From Candidatus Saccharimonadota bacterium (GTDB taxonomy: Bacteria > Patescibacteriota > Saccharimonadia > Saccharimonadales > SLHW01), in assembly GCA_007132685.1 (NCBI GenBank), contig SLOC01000060.1, positions 1-5,802 on the forward strand: DNA of 5,802 nucleotides, read 5' to 3'. The translations under genes and the position numbers were made by a program. Below, piece by piece: positions 1 through 4,677 of the stretch. A model generated the notes under the pieces. The model ran no database searches. It was not told the origin of the DNA and was given only the letters and a program-made list of their open reading frames with translations. The first letter of the stretch is position 1. Each line of letters opens with the position of its first letter.

Positions 1-275
1 CCGGCGATAATTACCCAGAAAAATAATTCTCGACCGTAGCCAAAGTGGTGTTTATCGTCACGCTTGCGTTTACTGACCTTCACACCACGATACAGCAGAC
101 CAGTTGTGAGCAAATCGGACAATCCCTGCAATGCCTGTGAAAGCATCACGACACTTCCGGTGATAGCTGCTACGACAGCGTTTATTAACACATCTGAAAT
201 ACTGACAAAAAACGACGTTCCAACAACTTTCGTGTCTTTGATAAGCGGTTTTGCTGACTGATTCGGTCGATTCAT
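1..275 (-). CDS. Cation diffusion facilitator (CDF) family metal transporter, N-terminal part, cut by window edge
   Basis: Reading the minus strand from the ATG at 275 gives 91 codons with no stop before the window edge, so only the N-terminus is visible. CDF proteins are inner-membrane metal(II)/proton antiporters that export Zn, Mn, Fe, Co or Cd. Two predicted helices (about residues 17-38 and 41-64) are followed by a basic loop and the sequence HHFGYGRELFFW (76-87), which matches the CDF hallmark HxFGHGRxE leading into TM3. In TM2, D54 sits at the second metal-site position, but the first position, normally His or Asp, is Q50. The start lies 3 nt after the stop of the AI-2E permease gene and has no clear Shine-Dalgarno sequence, so the two are probably co-transcribed and translationally coupled. 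Family assignment is firm. The metal cannot be predicted, because the second site half (TM5) and the cytoplasmic domain lie outside the window. Confidence 0.9.
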   Translation of the reverse strand, partial: MNRPNQSAKPLIKDTKVVGTSFFVSISDVLINAVVAAITGSVVMLSQALQGLSDLLTTGLLYRGVKVSKRKRDDKHHFGYGRELFFWVIIA

Positions 276-278
276 GGA

Positions 279-1364
279 TTACGAACGAGCAGCTTTTGCT
301 GACGGTCTCGTCTCCTTGCTTGCAGCATAGACTTCCAGTGTTGTTAGTATCAAAATAAGCAAGACCGGTCCGATAAACAAGCCCAAGAAGCCAAACATGG
401 CCAGTCCAGCAAACACGCCAATCAGCACAAGTGCGGCTGGTAAGCGAGCTTCTCTCGGTATTAATACTGGCCGGAGCACGTTATCGATATTGCCAACGAT
501 AAGCAGGTGTCCGAGTAGTACGACCAAGCCTTGCCAGATATTCCCCATCAGTAACAATACAACACTAACCGGCAGGCTGATAATGCCACTGCCGAGCGGA
601 ATAATCGACAAAAAGGTTAACAACAGGAAGAAAAAGCCCAAATAGGGCACTCCAGCAATCGCGAATGTCAGGGTGCCAATCGTCCCTTGCGCCAAGGCAA
701 TCAGAAATTGCCCTCGTACCATGCCGTTGGTCATAGCACCCGCCTTAGAAGTAAAAAGCTCATAAACCTCGTCACCAAGTGGATTGAGGCGCTTAATAAA
801 GCGCAAAATCTCTTTTTGATAGCGGAGTACTGCTAGAAAGATGTATATAAACAGCACTATAGAAGTAATTATGGCTGGGATGCTTCCAATCAAGCCAGTC
901 AGTAGTCGAAGCAAGCCATTGGCGATTTCGACACCAGCTGCTGATACCGATTCGACCACCTGTTGTTCCGTCACGGTGAAGGCGCCTCCGCTAAATGTAT
1001 TTATTACTTGTGACACATCTGTAGCGACGGTTGTCATGTCTCGGTCAACCGTCACTCCTTTAACAACATCCTGCAGTTCATTGGCAAGTGTCCGTGTTTG
1101 CATAACCGTGATACTAATAACTGCTAATAAGGGGATAACTACCATAAGTAATGCAGTGAGTAGCGTCAGTGCCGGCGCGGAGTTCGGGCGTTTTGTTCGC
1201 TTAGCAAACCAGCGCTTTATTGGTGCGAAGGTGAAGGCTAGTACAATCGAGGTGACAATAACGCCGAAAAACGGCGCGAGAAATAGTATGCCGATAGCTA
1301 GCGCAATAAGTGCGGCTATGCCCAGCGGTCGTCGTAAGTCGGAGCGGTCAGTCTTGTTGCTCAT
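279..1364 (-). CDS. AI-2E family transporter (YdiK/PerM-like permease)
   Basis: This 361-residue polytopic membrane protein has the length and layout of the AI-2E transporter family (PF01594). There are hydrophobic helices at about 15-48 and 66-88, then an extracytoplasmic-type soluble stretch at about 90-150. A helical block runs from about 155 to 345. The best signature is GNIDNVLRP at 291-299, followed by LIPREARLP (301-309) and the helix pair at 311-340 with GVFAGL and FIGP, which are strongly conserved in the family. Members include E. coli TqsA, linked to autoinducer-2 export, and proteins reported as Na+/H+ antiporters, so the substrate here is unknown. The ATG at 1364 sits 8 nt after an extended -10 element and has no Shine-Dalgarno sequence, which suggests a nearly leaderless mRNA. 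The CDF gene follows after 3 nt. The C-terminal tail (349-361) is basic and short. Confidence 0.93.
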   Translation of the reverse strand: MSNKTDRSDLRRPLGIAALIALAIGILFLAPFFGVIVTSIVLAFTFAPIKRWFAKRTKRPNSAPALTLLTALLMVVIPLLAVISITVMQTRTLANELQDVVKGVTVDRDMTTVATDVSQVINTFSGGAFTVTEQQVVESVSAAGVEIANGLLRLLTGLIGSIPAIITSIVLFIYIFLAVLRYQKEILRFIKRLNPLGDEVYELFTSKAGAMTNGMVRGQFLIALAQGTIGTLTFAIAGVPYLGFFFLLLTFLSIIPLGSGIISLPVSVVLLLMGNIWQGLVVLLGHLLIVGNIDNVLRPVLIPREARLPAALVLIGVFAGLAMFGFLGLFIGPVLLILILTTLEVYAASKETRPSAKAARS

Positions 1365-1372
1365 TTAAAGTT

Positions 1373-1403
1373 ATTGTAGCAGAAAAGCAACTTCATCAGT
1401 CAA
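1373..1403 (-). promoter_or_regulatory. Predicted extended -10 promoter of the AI-2E permease gene
   Basis: On the minus strand TGCTACAAT is an extended -10 element: TG at 1381-1380 and TACAAT at 1378-1373. A TTGACT hexamer at 1403-1398 could serve as -35, but its 19-nt spacing is long. Transcription would start about A1366, two nt before the ATG at 1364. The promoter occupies the whole 47-nt gap after the stop codon of the 325-aa gene, so the permease and CDF genes may form their own unit. Confidence 0.6.
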
Positions 1404-1411
1404 TCGATAGG

Positions 1412-2389
1412 CTATTGACGAATCGATTGAACGTTTGAGTGTCTTGGATTAGCAAAAAACGCTTGTTCAGTGGTGACTATATCAATATCACGTTGGTACA
1501 TCGTTAATCTGCCGAGCTCGCACAACAAACGAGGTTTGCTGAGGGGGGTCCTTTCGCTCGTGATAGTATGAAGGGCTGCACGACGCTCGTTGACAATCAT
1601 CGTATTCGCAAGTTCTTCAGGCTCGCCATCAAAACACAGGTCCCGAGCAAAAAATTCTCCACGGGTAGCCATATCGACTACTGCGTCGAGGGCAACCCGT
1701 GCAGCATATCGCTTAGGCTGGACCTTCTCGAAATAATCCGATATATCAATAGACCGCGCCTTAACCATTAAGCGATGAGTACCTACCGTTGGGTCAATAC
1801 CGACTGCTTGCTGCAACTCGTCTGCATCTGGCGCAATTGATCTTTTCCACTGGCGATAATCTTGAGTCGTCACGTCTTCATCAACCCCGTCTAAAAGCCT
1901 GGTGCTCACCAAGCCCTCCTCGCGCAAGTTATATATCCAACGCAAAATTGACGATTCACAGAAGGCGCGGACGTGACTTAATTGCAATATACCTAGCTTG
2001 GAGATTGGCTCGTCATCGCTGACACGAAATACGTTGGCATAAGTATCAAAATACTTCTTTTGTCCTTCCGTCCTTGAAGCGACACTGCTGGTGATAGCTC
2101 TGTCTCGAGGCATAGGATGCTCAAACAACGCTTTGTGCAATCCAAAACGCTCTTCATAAAGCCGATCAGAATTAAAAATAGCCCGCTGCAAACCGTCGCA
2201 AGACGATTGTTCGGCGTGCTGGAACTGCTCATTTATTACTGCTTGTGGGCTCTTCGGTCTGTCTGTTTTTGTTCGGTCTAATCGAACAACAGAAGCGATT
2301 TCAGGGTCCGACTGAGGTGAAGCTTGGTCTCTTGTCGGCTCGCTCGCGCATTGGCGTCGGTAGTTATCAAGGTCAACAATTTCTCCCAT
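1412..2389 (-). CDS. Hypothetical soluble protein, 325 aa, no recognised domain
   Basis: I do not recognise this protein. It has no signal peptide or membrane segment and looks cytoplasmic. Residues 1-60 are polar and rich in D, R, Q, S and P, so probably disordered. Residues 65-325 are mixed, mostly helical and charged. One stretch, about 135-165 (LSHVRAFCESSILRW, then NLREEGLVSTRLL), has the rhythm of a winged-helix unit, where the ReEGLV type of ending is common before the wing. That is a weak hint at nucleic-acid binding, not an assignment. Three cysteines (C14, C64, C144) and two more near the C-terminus (C252, C290) form no close metal-binding cluster. The ATG at 2389 is the only plausible start, because an in-frame TAG lies four codons upstream. 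A consensus-like promoter fits a leaderless start there. It follows the reductase-like gene by 31 nt. The coding call rests on ORF length and context. Confidence 0.75.
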   Translation of the reverse strand: MGEIVDLDNYRRQCASEPTRDQASPQSDPEIASVVRLDRTKTDRPKSPQAVINEQFQHAEQSSCDGLQRAIFNSDRLYEERFGLHKALFEHPMPRDRAITSSVASRTEGQKKYFDTYANVFRVSDDEPISKLGILQLSHVRAFCESSILRWIYNLREEGLVSTRLLDGVDEDVTTQDYRQWKRSIAPDADELQQAVGIDPTVGTHRLMVKARSIDISDYFEKVQPKRYAARVALDAVVDMATRGEFFARDLCFDGEPEELANTMIVNERRAALHTITSERTPLSKPRLLCELGRLTMYQRDIDIVTTEQAFFANPRHSNVQSIRQ

Positions 2390-2395
2390 AATATC

Positions 2396-2424
2396 ATACT
2401 ACAATAAATAGTCAATAATGTCAA
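2396..2424 (-). promoter_or_regulatory. Predicted leaderless promoter of the 325-aa gene, with its -35 over the upstream stop codon
   Basis: On the minus strand a perfect -35 hexamer TTGACA (2424-2419) and a TAnnnT-type -10 TAGTAT (2401-2396) are separated by 17 nt. Six nt separate the -10 from the ATG at 2389, so transcription is predicted to start at the A of the start codon. No Shine-Dalgarno sequence is present. The -35 contains the TGA stop codon (2423-2421) of the upstream reductase-like gene. A second copy, TTGACT, follows at 2415-2410 but is too close to this -10 to act with it. Confidence 0.6.
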
Positions 2425-3044
2425 TGCTCTTTCTGTTTCAGCCAATCGTGCCTGACAATTTCATAGAACGCTGGAAGTAGCAATACGCCGAGCAGTACCC
2501 ACCATCCAACCATCCAGCCAGTTAGTACGGTTTGTCCGACGGCGAGCCCATGTATGAATATCAGCGTCATAGCAATGACCTGCGAAAGACTTACCCATCC
2601 CCAGAGTGACTTAATCCGTTCGTTTTGCCGAAAACGGTGGAGTGCTTCATAAGTGAGAAAAAGAACCAACGCAAAAACACCCATCGCGATAAAAGGCGCC
2701 ATTGCATCGGCCACGGTAGCGTAAAAACTTTCTGGTGGAAGCGTGCCAAAAACACGGAACTGCTGCCACGCAAGCAACCCCGGATGCAGCAGTAACAGCG
2801 CAAGAACCAACCACATTGTTATCGAGCCGTAGAGTCGGTCGGCGTGAAAATATTCAGGAAACTTTATCTTGAGCCAGCCGAAATAATAGTGAGTTGCCAT
2901 AATACTCCATGCCAACACTCCCAGCAGTGGAAACACTCCAGCTATAGTTATTGATGGGCGCCAGTTGTACGACGCAAGCCAAGTGAGCAACGGGACAATC
3001 GTTACAACCCCGAGCAGGAACCAGGGAAGGTGTTGTTTCTGCAT
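2421..3044 (-). CDS. Ferric reductase/cytochrome b-like integral membrane protein
   Basis: This 207-residue protein has six or so hydrophobic helices at about 8-24, 34-51, 74-93, 115-133, 150-170 and 175-193. The pattern resembles the ferric reductase-like/YedZ (MsrQ) heme membrane domain: a helix of the form LYGSITMWLVLALLLLHP, with H87 near its end, and a later helix ending in FIHG with H165. Those two histidines could ligate one heme. The paired histidines 13-14 residues apart seen in NOX-type bis-heme domains are absent. Other histidines are H52, H67 and H136. No FAD or NADPH domain is fused, so a partner would be needed for electron transfer. I chose the ATG at 3044 because an extended -10 element lies exactly 6 nt upstream. 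An ORF start at 3107 would place its first 21 codons over that promoter. It is divergent from the WhiB gene. The family call is moderate; a plain membrane protein is the alternative. Confidence 0.6.
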   Translation of the reverse strand: MQKQHLPWFLLGVVTIVPLLTWLASYNWRPSITIAGVFPLLGVLAWSIMATHYYFGWLKIKFPEYFHADRLYGSITMWLVLALLLLHPGLLAWQQFRVFGTLPPESFYATVADAMAPFIAMGVFALVLFLTYEALHRFRQNERIKSLWGWVSLSQVIAMTLIFIHGLAVGQTVLTGWMVGWWVLLGVLLLPAFYEIVRHDWLKQKEH

Positions 3045-3050
3045 ACTGTC

Positions 3051-3059
3051 ACTATAGCA
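3051..3059 (-). promoter_or_regulatory. Predicted extended -10 of the reductase-like gene, leaderless
   Basis: The minus strand reads TGCTATAGT, an extended -10 with TG at 3059-3058 and TATAGT at 3056-3051. It is followed by 6 nt and then the ATG at 3044, so transcription should start at the A of the start codon. No convincing -35 lies 16-18 nt upstream, which is common for extended -10 promoters. The same TGC prefix precedes the -10 of the AI-2E gene. This site decides the start codon of the downstream gene. Confidence 0.6.
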
Positions 3060-3078
3060 AATACTATTTGTTGGAAAT

Positions 3079-3108
3079 CTTGCAACACTGTCAATTATAA
3101 GTTGCAAG
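3079..3108. repeat. 8+8 bp inverted repeat in the divergent intergenic region, candidate operator
   Basis: CTTGCAAC at 3079-3086 and its exact reverse complement GTTGCAAG at 3101-3108 are separated by 14 nt. Their centres are 22 bp apart, about two helical turns, as expected for a dimer bound to one DNA face. The right arm contains the hexamer TTGCAA that is also the best -35 candidate of the WhiB gene. The left arm lies 23 bp upstream of the -10 of the divergent reductase-like gene. A regulator bound here could affect both promoters. The repeat is upstream of both predicted transcript starts, so it is unlikely to act as an RNA hairpin. Confidence 0.5.
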
Positions 3109-3130
3109 TTGTATTAACGCGGTTTACTAT
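3102..3130 (+). promoter_or_regulatory. Predicted promoter of the WhiB-like gene
   Basis: A -35-like TTGCAA (3102-3107) is separated by 17 nt from a -10-like TACTAT (3125-3130). Transcription would start near A3137, giving a 22-nt leader that carries the Shine-Dalgarno sequence. The in-frame ATG at 3129 overlaps the -10 and would not be transcribed, which supports the start at 3159. Confidence 0.5.
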
Positions 3131-3145
3131 GTCTCCAAACAGTGC

Positions 3146-3151
3146 GGAGAG
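3146..3151 (+). promoter_or_regulatory. Ribosome binding site of the WhiB-like gene
   Basis: GGAGAG ends 7 nt before the ATG at 3159. It supports that start over the in-frame ATG at 3129 or the longer reading frame back to 3030. It also contrasts with the predicted leaderless genes nearby. Confidence 0.65.
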
Positions 3152-3158
3152 AACATGT

Positions 3159-3512
3159 ATGGATGAAAAAACATCAACATCGCCAGAAGTAGAAGCAGAT
3201 ATTGAACGGACTCCAGTAGAGCCAGTTGAGCAGGAAGGGCTAGAGCAACTAATAAGTCAGCTCGACAAAACGAGAGCTGTACTAGGCGAGTGGTCACTAC
3301 AGGCCCAATGTCTCGACGCCGACCCTGAGGCTTTCTTCCCCGAGAGAGGCGGTAACACGAGGGATGCAAAGCGTGTATGCGCCAAATGTCCAGTAGCTAG
3401 GGAATGTCTTGCTTATGCGTTAGCTAATGAAGTACGTTTCGGGATATGGGGTGGTCTGAGCGAGCGAGAACGTCGAATGAAACGTCGAGAGCTTCAAATA
3501 AAAGCCTCGTAA
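3159..3512 (+). CDS. WhiB-family iron-sulfur transcriptional regulator, WhiB2/WhmD-like
   Basis: This 117-residue protein carries the complete WhiB signature. The four cysteines C51, C74, C77 and C83 are spaced C-X22-C-X2-C-X5-C, which in characterised family members ligate a [4Fe-4S] cluster. The GIWGG turn (95-99) is followed by the basic segment SERERRMKRRE (101-111) that contacts DNA. The blocks DPEAFFPERGG (55-65) and RFGIWGGLSERERR (93-106) are closest to the WhiB2/WhmD subgroup, which works with the primary sigma factor in genes for septation and development. Residues 1-35 are an acidic, poorly conserved N-terminal extension. The start is supported by a Shine-Dalgarno sequence and by the upstream promoter. 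The methyltransferase gene follows after 45 nt on the same strand, and a heme-type membrane protein is divergent. The family is mainly actinobacterial. What it senses (oxygen, NO or redox state) cannot be read from the sequence. Confidence 0.95.
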   Translation: MDEKTSTSPEVEADIERTPVEPVEQEGLEQLISQLDKTRAVLGEWSLQAQCLDADPEAFFPERGGNTRDAKRVCAKCPVARECLAYALANEVRFGIWGGLSERERRMKRRELQIKAS

Positions 3513-3543
3513 GTTATTATTGTAGGATAGTTATTGCTTGGCG

Positions 3544-3551
3544 AAGGGGGT
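3544..3551 (+). promoter_or_regulatory. Ribosome binding site of the methyltransferase gene
   Basis: AAGGGGGT matches the ideal AAGGAGGT at seven of eight bases and ends 6 nt before the ATG at 3558. It therefore rejects the TTG at 3534 as the start, since that start would lie upstream of this site. Confidence 0.75.
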
Positions 3552-3557
3552 AGTGTC

Positions 3558-4118
3558 ATGCAGGACAAAATTGATGAGGCGTTTTCCAAGTATCGGCGGG
3601 AAGATTTTTTACCTAAAGAAGTAAAGCTTCAGGCGACTTTCGACGCTCCGTTGCCAATCGGCCATAATCAGACAAATTCTCAACCCTCAACAGTACGCAG
3701 AATGCTCGTATGGTTAGACGTGCAAGATGGTCAAAAAGTACTGGATGTCGGCTCGGGCTCTGGCTGGACGACGGCACTGCTCTCACATTTGGCCGGAAGT
3801 GAGGGAAGAGTTTATGCGGTTGAAAAAGTGCCAGAACTTGTGCGTTTTGGCGAGGAGAATTGTCAAAAGCAAGGCGTCGCCAATGCTGAATTCCGTGCGG
3901 CAGGGGATAGCTTCGGGCTACCTGACAACGCCCCCTTTGATCGAATACTTGTCAGTGCTTCGGCAAATGAGATGCCACAAGAGCTCATCGACCAGCTAGG
4001 TAACGGTGGGCGGATGGTGATACCGGTAAGACACAGTATTTTTGTTGTAAACAAAGATAATCAAGGCACTATCAAAACTACTGAGCAGCCTGGTTATGCA
4101 TTTGTACCGTTAGTGTAG
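3558..4118 (+). CDS. Protein-L-isoaspartate O-methyltransferase-like protein (PCMT family)
   Basis: PCMT enzymes transfer a methyl group from S-adenosylmethionine (SAM) to isoaspartyl residues, starting repair of aged proteins in the cytoplasm. This 186-residue protein has the family's features in order. The substrate-side motif PIGHNQTNSQPSTVRRM is at 33-49, where many homologues read GxGQTISxP. SAM motif I, VLDVGSGSGWTTALL, is at 61-75. An acidic residue, E89, lies at the end of strand 2. FDRILVSASANEMP (127-140) is motif II, and GGRMVIPV (150-157) is motif III. The C-terminus ends soon after, at FVPLV, so it is shorter than the roughly 210-residue classical enzymes. The T39-N40-S41 variant resembles a subgroup I associate with candidate-phylum bacteria, from memory. 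It lies 45 nt after the WhiB gene, probably in its operon. Activity on isoaspartate is likely but not certain, because related methyltransferases share the fold. Confidence 0.87.
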   Translation: MQDKIDEAFSKYRREDFLPKEVKLQATFDAPLPIGHNQTNSQPSTVRRMLVWLDVQDGQKVLDVGSGSGWTTALLSHLAGSEGRVYAVEKVPELVRFGEENCQKQGVANAEFRAAGDSFGLPDNAPFDRILVSASANEMPQELIDQLGNGGRMVIPVRHSIFVVNKDNQGTIKTTEQPGYAFVPLV

Positions 4119-4163
4119 CCGCACTAATTTAGGTCAGCCCATCTTCTAGGGTTGTTTATCTAT

Positions 4164-4179
4164 CAGCTTGAACAAGCTG
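4164..4179. repeat. Perfect 16-bp palindrome next to the -10, candidate operator
   Basis: CAGCTTG, AA, CAAGCTG: two 7-bp arms around a 2-bp centre, with no mismatch. The right arm ends at 4179, immediately before the TATAAT at 4180-4185, so it sits in the promoter spacer. As RNA it could form a 6-bp stem with a 4-nt loop. It lacks a U-tract, so a terminator for the upstream operon is less likely than a protein-binding site. Confidence 0.5.
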
Positions 4180-4185
4180 TATAAT
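4180..4185 (+). promoter_or_regulatory. Predicted -10 of the small membrane protein gene
   Basis: A perfect TATAAT places the transcript start near A4192, four nt before the ATG at 4196, and there is no Shine-Dalgarno sequence. The alternative in-frame ATG at 4184 overlaps this hexamer and would not be in the mRNA. No good -35 is visible at normal spacing, because the palindrome occupies the spacer. The promoter may therefore depend on an activator. Confidence 0.6.
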
Positions 4186-4195
4186 GAACGTAGTT

Positions 4196-4669
4196 ATGCA
4201 AGAGGCAAAATTTACCACCGCTGCTTACGCTATCTTTCTGGGGCTATTGTTGTCAGTGTTTGCGGGCTTTGGCATTGCAACGTTTTATCAAGCGCCGAGC
4301 GCACCCACATTCCCTGAAGAGGTCAATCCAGTTAATGGGCCGGATCAAGAGCGCCAGCAACGAGACTGGCTAGAGTATCAAGAGCGCACAGAACAGCATC
4401 AATCAGGCATGGAGGGTTACCACCGGGACGTATCCATCATCTCTTTAGTTATTGCGGTGTTCCTTGTCGGTGCTGGATTGCTACTGAGCAGCAAAATTAA
4501 AGTTTTAGCTGATGGGTTATTGTTGGGCGGGATATTCACCTTACTCTATAGTATCGGGCGCAGCTTTGCGGCTGAGGATGCTGCTCATAGTTTTGTAACT
4601 CTTGCTATTGCTTTGGCAGTCGTGGGGTATCTAGGGTACAACCGCTTCGTTAAATCGCCAGACAAATAG
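4196..4669 (+). CDS. Hypothetical four-helix membrane protein, unknown function
   Basis: I do not recognise a named family. The 157-residue product has TM1 at about 9-31 and then a polar loop at 32-78 rich in E, Q, P and R. That loop includes a charged helix-like stretch around 50-65. TM2 (79-98), TM3 (103-122) and TM4 (131-149) follow, with a short basic tail. TM1 carries no lipobox, so it is probably a retained anchor. The loop is 47 residues, large for so small a protein, and may be the functional part. The start at 4196 (MQEAKF) is preferred over 4184 because the latter overlaps the -10. The gene lies 77 nt after the methyltransferase, with its own palindrome-flanked promoter, and converges with the antiporter gene (8-nt gap). 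It may be a lineage-specific membrane protein. Confidence 0.75.
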   Translation: MQEAKFTTAAYAIFLGLLLSVFAGFGIATFYQAPSAPTFPEEVNPVNGPDQERQQRDWLEYQERTEQHQSGMEGYHRDVSIISLVIAVFLVGAGLLLSSKIKVLADGLLLGGIFTLLYSIGRSFAAEDAAHSFVTLAIALAVVGYLGYNRFVKSPDK

Positions 4670-4677
4670 GTCGTTAT

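Noticed and set aside
64..261. 65-aa plus-strand ORF
   Set aside because: It is antisense to the CDF coding region, whose reading frame carries the HxFGYGRE hallmark.
841..1368. Long plus-strand ORF of 175 aa, and another at 397-645
   Set aside because: Both are antisense to the AI-2E permease gene and encode serine/threonine-rich sequence without recognisable motifs, typical of shadows of hydrophobic genes.
1993..2232. 79-aa minus-strand ORF with a hydrophobic start
   Set aside because: It lies inside the 325-aa gene in another frame, with no start signal or motif. Short hydrophobic runs occur by chance.
3045..3107. 21-codon N-terminal extension of the reductase-like protein
   Set aside because: The extended -10 TGCTATAGT lies in this stretch, and the start at 3044 is spaced exactly for a leaderless transcript.
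3030..3158. N-terminal extension of the WhiB reading frame
   Set aside because: The predicted promoter and Shine-Dalgarno sequence lie within it, so translation most likely begins at 3159.
4136..4155. Weak hairpin AGCCC...GGGTT after the methyltransferase as a terminator
   Set aside because: The stem is five pairs including a G-U pair, with an 8-nt loop and no U-tract.
4670..4677. Bidirectional terminator between the convergent genes
   Set aside because: The gap is only 8 nt, and I see no stable stem with flanking T-runs around it.
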